Source of the DNA: JAUPVL01 sp964512085
GTDB taxonomy: Bacteria; Patescibacteriota; Saccharimonadia; CAILAD01; BJGX01
Reading direction: 5' to 3'
DNA length: 64,000 bases
NCBI GenBank assembly: GCA_964512085.1
Contig: CAZEIU010000001.1
Coordinates: 10,611 to 74,610, forward strand
Under the pieces are notes generated by a model that did no database searches, was not told the DNA's origin, and saw nothing but the letters and a program-made list of their open reading frames with translations. Positions 61,007 through 64,000 of this stretch are shown piece after piece. A program made the position numbers and the translations under genes. Position 1 is the first letter of the stretch; each line of letters begins with the position of its first letter.

Positions 61007-62374
61007 CTATCCTCTTTTTACTGTTTTTTGATAAAGATCTTTTAAAAATCCGTGCTTATCGTAATGCTTTTTTAATATACTATATTTTTGCTTATTGTAA
61101 AGTCTCCAAAAAGTTTTTTCATCATAAAACACATCCGAATACAAAGATTTCTTACCTTTAAGCTCCCCAACTTTGCTTTCTAAAGACTTATTGTGCCAAA
61201 AAGGGTCAGATTTTTTTGATTTAACCGAGCTCCAGAAACCAAAATTTAAATACAGCCTATTGGGATCTATCTTATACAAGCTCCATTCTACTTTGGCATT
61301 GGTTTGTTTGATTGGGCAAACCCAAACCGGCAGAATATTGATGGTTTTAAAATAATAATCTAGAAACTTTTCTGTATTTTCTATAGGGATCTCTACATCT
61401 TGTATAACTCTTTCTGGAGGAGATTTTTTTAGCAACTTACTTAATTTGGCATTTATGCCATATTTTTTTTCTAATCCAAAAAGTTTCATATAAAAATCTG
61501 ATCGCAGACGTTTCTTGCCATATAGTTTTCTCAAAAACTTGTTTTGGGCACCAAGATTTTGCGAGCACCAAAACCAGTCGGTATCCCAACGCCAAATATA
61601 ATCTGAAATGGTTAAGTAGTCTTCACTGCGTGAAATAATTGATTTGTAAAAAATATGTTTGCTTTTGTAGTCGCTTAAGTAAGGAGCATTATCAGTCATT
61701 GTAGCCACTATCATGTAATACTGGCCTTTTTTGTAAATCATTCCGTCTATAAAATCGAATTTAGCGTTGTTCCATTGGCCTTGTTTGCAAGCATCTTTAA
61801 AAGCGCTTAAAAATTCTTTGCTGTTGCCAAACTTATAATATTGTAACTTTACATATTTTTTTACCGCTACAAGTTTTATTTTGAGTTTAAGAGCATAACC
61901 TAAACTTCCATAGCTATTAGGAAACCCAAAAAATAGATCTTTGTGGTTGTTGGTGGCAGTTGCAACTACGATATCGCCATTACCTAGTAGAATCTCCATA
62001 GATTCTACAGTTTCGTGCGGAAATCCGTATCGCCATGAGCTAGATTCTATTCCTACTCCGGTCACGGCTCCACCAAGTGTTATGGTTTTGAGCTGTGGTA
62101 CGACTGCCGGCATCAAGCCGTGCCGTAGCGTTTCGGCCACAATAGTTTCGTACGTAGCCATTCCTTCGACCTCTGCAGTTTTACTGTGTTTATTTATAGA
62201 AATAACATTTGTAAATAGACTTACGTCTAAAAAAGCTGTAGCCTCTTGTCTGCGTGCCCTAAAGAGATTGGTGGTTTTTTTGCGCAAAGCAACAGTTTTT
62301 CCTTCGCTAATCGCTAACTTGTACTGCTTTTGGAGCTGCTTTGTTTTTTTAGAAAATTCTTTTGCACTTACCAT
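61007..62374 (-). CDS. FAD-binding oxidoreductase (TmsA/BfaA-like)
   Basis: FAD_binding_4-type domain: AEVEGMATYETIVAETLRHGLMPAVVPQLKTITLGGAVTGVGIESSSWRYG then GDIVVATATNNHKDLFFGFPNSYGSLGYALKL. The rest resembles the substrate domain of delta24-sterol-reductase-like enzymes. Start uncertain: ATG 62374 preferred over GTG 62404. With the CFA-type gene directly downstream it probably reduces a methylene intermediate to a methyl branch (inference). Confidence 0.75.
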   Translation of the reverse strand: MVSAKEFSKKTKQLQKQYKLAISEGKTVALRKKTTNLFRARRQEATAFLDVSLFTNVISINKHSKTAEVEGMATYETIVAETLRHGLMPAVVPQLKTITLGGAVTGVGIESSSWRYGFPHETVESMEILLGNGDIVVATATNNHKDLFFGFPNSYGSLGYALKLKIKLVAVKKYVKLQYYKFGNSKEFLSAFKDACKQGQWNNAKFDFIDGMIYKKGQYYMIVATMTDNAPYLSDYKSKHIFYKSIISRSEDYLTISDYIWRWDTDWFWCSQNLGAQNKFLRKLYGKKRLRSDFYMKLFGLEKKYGINAKLSKLLKKSPPERVIQDVEIPIENTEKFLDYYFKTINILPVWVCPIKQTNAKVEWSLYKIDPNRLYLNFGFWSSVKSKKSDPFWHNKSLESKVGELKGKKSLYSDVFYDEKTFWRLYNKQKYSILKKHYDKHGFLKDLYQKTVKRG

Positions 62375-62497
62375 ATAAGTATATTTTAACAATAAAAAAC
62401 CCACCTGTTTAGGTACATTTTATGTTGCGCATTGAATACTATTTGTTATTCTTGAATGGTTTACGACCAGACATTATTAAGATAGCATAATAATTAA

Positions 62498-63196
62498 ATG
62501 AACTTATTTATTCCATCCAATATTATACCGTGGCTCTTAGGATCAGTTATTTTATTATTTATTGGCGTTCGGTCTTGGATGCATTTAAGAAAAGTAAATT
62601 CATCAACTACTAAGTTTTTTATGGTGGTGGGGTTTCTTGGTGGACTAGGTTTGGCCTGTTACTCTTGGCCATCGCTTTTTACTAACGATCCACAAATACT
62701 TAAACTAGGCTTTTTTATTGGTGTCCCGCTTATTTATGCCATGTTTACTTACCAATCGTATTTTACATGGTTTGGGATTCTAAAAAGACGAATTTCATAT
62801 GCGTGGCTACTTGTTCCTTCTCTAGTTATCGCCATTACAACTGTTTTTTTAGAATACAAAGATTTGTTTAGAGACAACATTAGAATAGAAGGCGGAGAAC
62901 TTGTATTTAATTTTCTACCCACATCTCGTTTTTTACAAAGCTTATTAATTAGTTTTACTTTGGTAAACGGTCTTTGGTTTATTAAAGAATCATTTAGCCT
63001 CAAAGAAAGTAAAGCAAGAATAAGGTTTGCCTCTATTGGTGTAATCTTTACTATAGTAGGAGCAGGTACTATTGCCGATAATCTTTTTTTTGGTGGCGAT
63101 AGTCAATCAAAGGTACTTATGTATGCTTACATTCTAAGCTTTGCTCTATTCTTTTTTACTCTACTACTTATAGTGCGCCGTAACTCTAATAAATAA
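62498..63196 (+). CDS. Seven-helix membrane protein
   Basis: 232 residues with about seven hydrophobic helices; layout like 7TM sensor domains of histidine kinases but without a kinase domain. No family assigned. Divergent from the FAD gene; terminator follows. Confidence 0.6.
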   Translation: MNLFIPSNIIPWLLGSVILLFIGVRSWMHLRKVNSSTTKFFMVVGFLGGLGLACYSWPSLFTNDPQILKLGFFIGVPLIYAMFTYQSYFTWFGILKRRISYAWLLVPSLVIAITTVFLEYKDLFRDNIRIEGGELVFNFLPTSRFLQSLLISFTLVNGLWFIKESFSLKESKARIRFASIGVIFTIVGAGTIADNLFFGGDSQSKVLMYAYILSFALFFFTLLLIVRRNSNK

Positions 63197-63224
63197 AAAC
63201 CGTTCTTATAATTGAACGGTTTAT
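63194..63224. terminator. Bidirectional terminator
   Basis: ACCGTTC/GAACGGT stem, extended by A-T pairs, with A-run on the left and T-rich right side. Better U-tract on the minus strand. Confidence 0.75.
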
Positions 63225-63233
63225 TATCTTAAG

Positions 63234-63596
63234 TTAGAGACACACTTTACGATACAAATCCATAACCCTCTCATCTGCTTCGTTACGACAGGGTGCATCC
63301 TCAAGACTACCAAGATATAGAAAAACGCGTATTGGATCTGAATATCATACGACTAAATAGACTGAAACATTTTCATAAGAACCATCATGCATCTTAACGG
63401 GGTAAATATTAGTAGTAAACATATCCATACTTCTGCCGATTCTACGCCACTCAAGAAGACCTTTATCTTGAAGCTCAAATATTTTATTAAGTGTACCTTC
63501 GACAATATTGCTCATAGCTTCTCTAAAGGCAGTTTCATTAGTAATATGTTCCAAGCCTTTCGAGAAAACCTGATATCCAGAACGTGTCTCAGTCAC
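63234..63596 (-). pseudogene. Small gene interrupted by an in-frame UGA
   Basis: From a GTG at 63596 (GAGGACAGG upstream) the frame codes 83 residues (MTETRSGYQVFSKGLEHI) to a TGA at 63347-63345, then continues in the same frame for 36 more codons (YSDPIRVFLYLGSLEDAP) to TAA at 63234. A terminator lies just past the second stop. TTGTAA-17-TATTAT upstream on the minus strand is a likely promoter. This may be a nonsense-mutated gene or a read-through site. Confidence 0.6.
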
Positions 63597-63639
63597 TTTG
63601 CCTGTCCTCTTTTGCGCTTGTAGGTGCTTGGTACGGCGC

Positions 63640-64000
63640 TATAATACCACCTAGATGCAAATATTACAATATCTTTACATTTCCAACAAAAAGTTAACTC
63701 TTTTTGTTGATAAGGAAGAACTATGCGCTAACTGGAGTAAATTATTCTACTGATAATTTACTTTAAGCAAAAGCATAGTTCTGACGTGGCGGAGAGGGTG
63801 GGATGGTGGCTAGCACCACTTACGTTCAGTGCTCGACTAAAACTTAAATAAATTTAGTTTAGCTCTGCGCGCTTCACTCCACCGAACCAAGGTTCTCATT
63901 CTTGCTACTATTTTCTATTGTTCAACCAAGGCTGAACTGCAGAAAATGGCGGTGTCTGTTTGAAAATATCCGAACCGAAATCGCTGGGCTCGGCGGGCGG
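63640..64000. other. Structured non-coding region at the right edge
   Basis: No ORF fits. Hairpins include CAACAAAAAG/CTTTTTGTTG, AAGAACTATGC/GCATAGTTCT enclosing AGTAAATTAT/ATAATTTACT, GGTG/CACC, GAAC/GTTC, and ATTTTCT/AGAAAAT around GTTCA/TGAAC. GC rises toward the edge. It is probably part of an RNA gene that continues past the window; strand unclear. Confidence 0.5.

Noticed and set aside
63780..63830. tRNA-Ser 3' half on the minus strand
   Set aside because: The CCCTCTCCGCCA end looks right, but there is no TTCRA T loop and no cloverleaf upstream.
1..64000. UGA recoded as glycine (SR1/Gracilibacteria code)
   Set aside because: UGA is the natural end of ftsK, pepF and the kinase-like gene at 41009, all in coupled overlaps, and conserved glycines use GGN codons.
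1..64000. CRISPR arrays, insertion sequences, integrases or prophage genes
   Set aside because: None seen; no direct-repeat arrays, transposases or phage structural genes are recognisable.

Overview
The window is an AT-rich bacterial chromosome segment of about 64 kb. It most likely comes from a Patescibacteria (CPR) lineage close to Candidatus Saccharibacteria. This is inferred from gene content and style, since no rRNA is present: small densely packed genes, stripped-down housekeeping proteins (a TruB without its C-terminal domain, a DnaG without zinc ligands), an RNase J/PNPase RNA-decay pair, LCP and Mur-ligase wall genes, and many starts that sit 6 to 9 nt after a -10 box (leaderless mRNAs). 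UGA behaves as a stop in several tightly coupled gene pairs, so the Gracilibacteria/SR1 code does not apply. Some genes look like imports from actinobacteria, the usual hosts of Saccharibacteria: a TIGR03085-type protein and an FAD oxidoreductase/CFA-type methyltransferase pair.

Layout. 1-14.3 kb: RodZ-like protein, FtsK, ABC exporter, RNase J with a coupled kinase-like gene, uracil-DNA glycosylase, PNPase, S15, TruB and a degenerate DHH protein. 14.4-18.6 kb: an RNA island on the minus strand with tRNA-Lys, tmRNA, two copies of a five-hairpin element, a structured RNA of about 1.1 kb carrying a type III hammerhead ribozyme, and another structured RNA of about 0.4 kb with its own promoter and terminator; small GC-rich ORFs lie between them. 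18.7-32.6 kb: TrmB-type regulator, S20, DNA polymerase III delta, MutM, PolA (with a palindromic insertion), RpoD and DnaG, mixed with small accessory genes. 32.6-45.6 kb: surface and envelope genes (HAD protein, sulfotransferase, Mur ligase, LCP), TrhO, PyrH and Dus. 45.6-64 kb: many small membrane or accessory genes, AlkD, an EEP-family enzyme, RarA, TyrA-like, MsrA, MsrB, PepF, the CFA/FAD pair, a gene with an in-frame UGA, and a structured terminal region of unknown identity.

Two expression styles coexist. Housekeeping genes are mostly leaderless. Small accessory genes have a leader with a strong Shine-Dalgarno sequence, often a GCACC-like motif 10-20 nt before it, GTG or TTG starts and their own terminator. 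The most notable signal is the RNA island: the hammerhead core fits every invariant position, and its host transcript is unusually structured and resembles no RNA family I can name.
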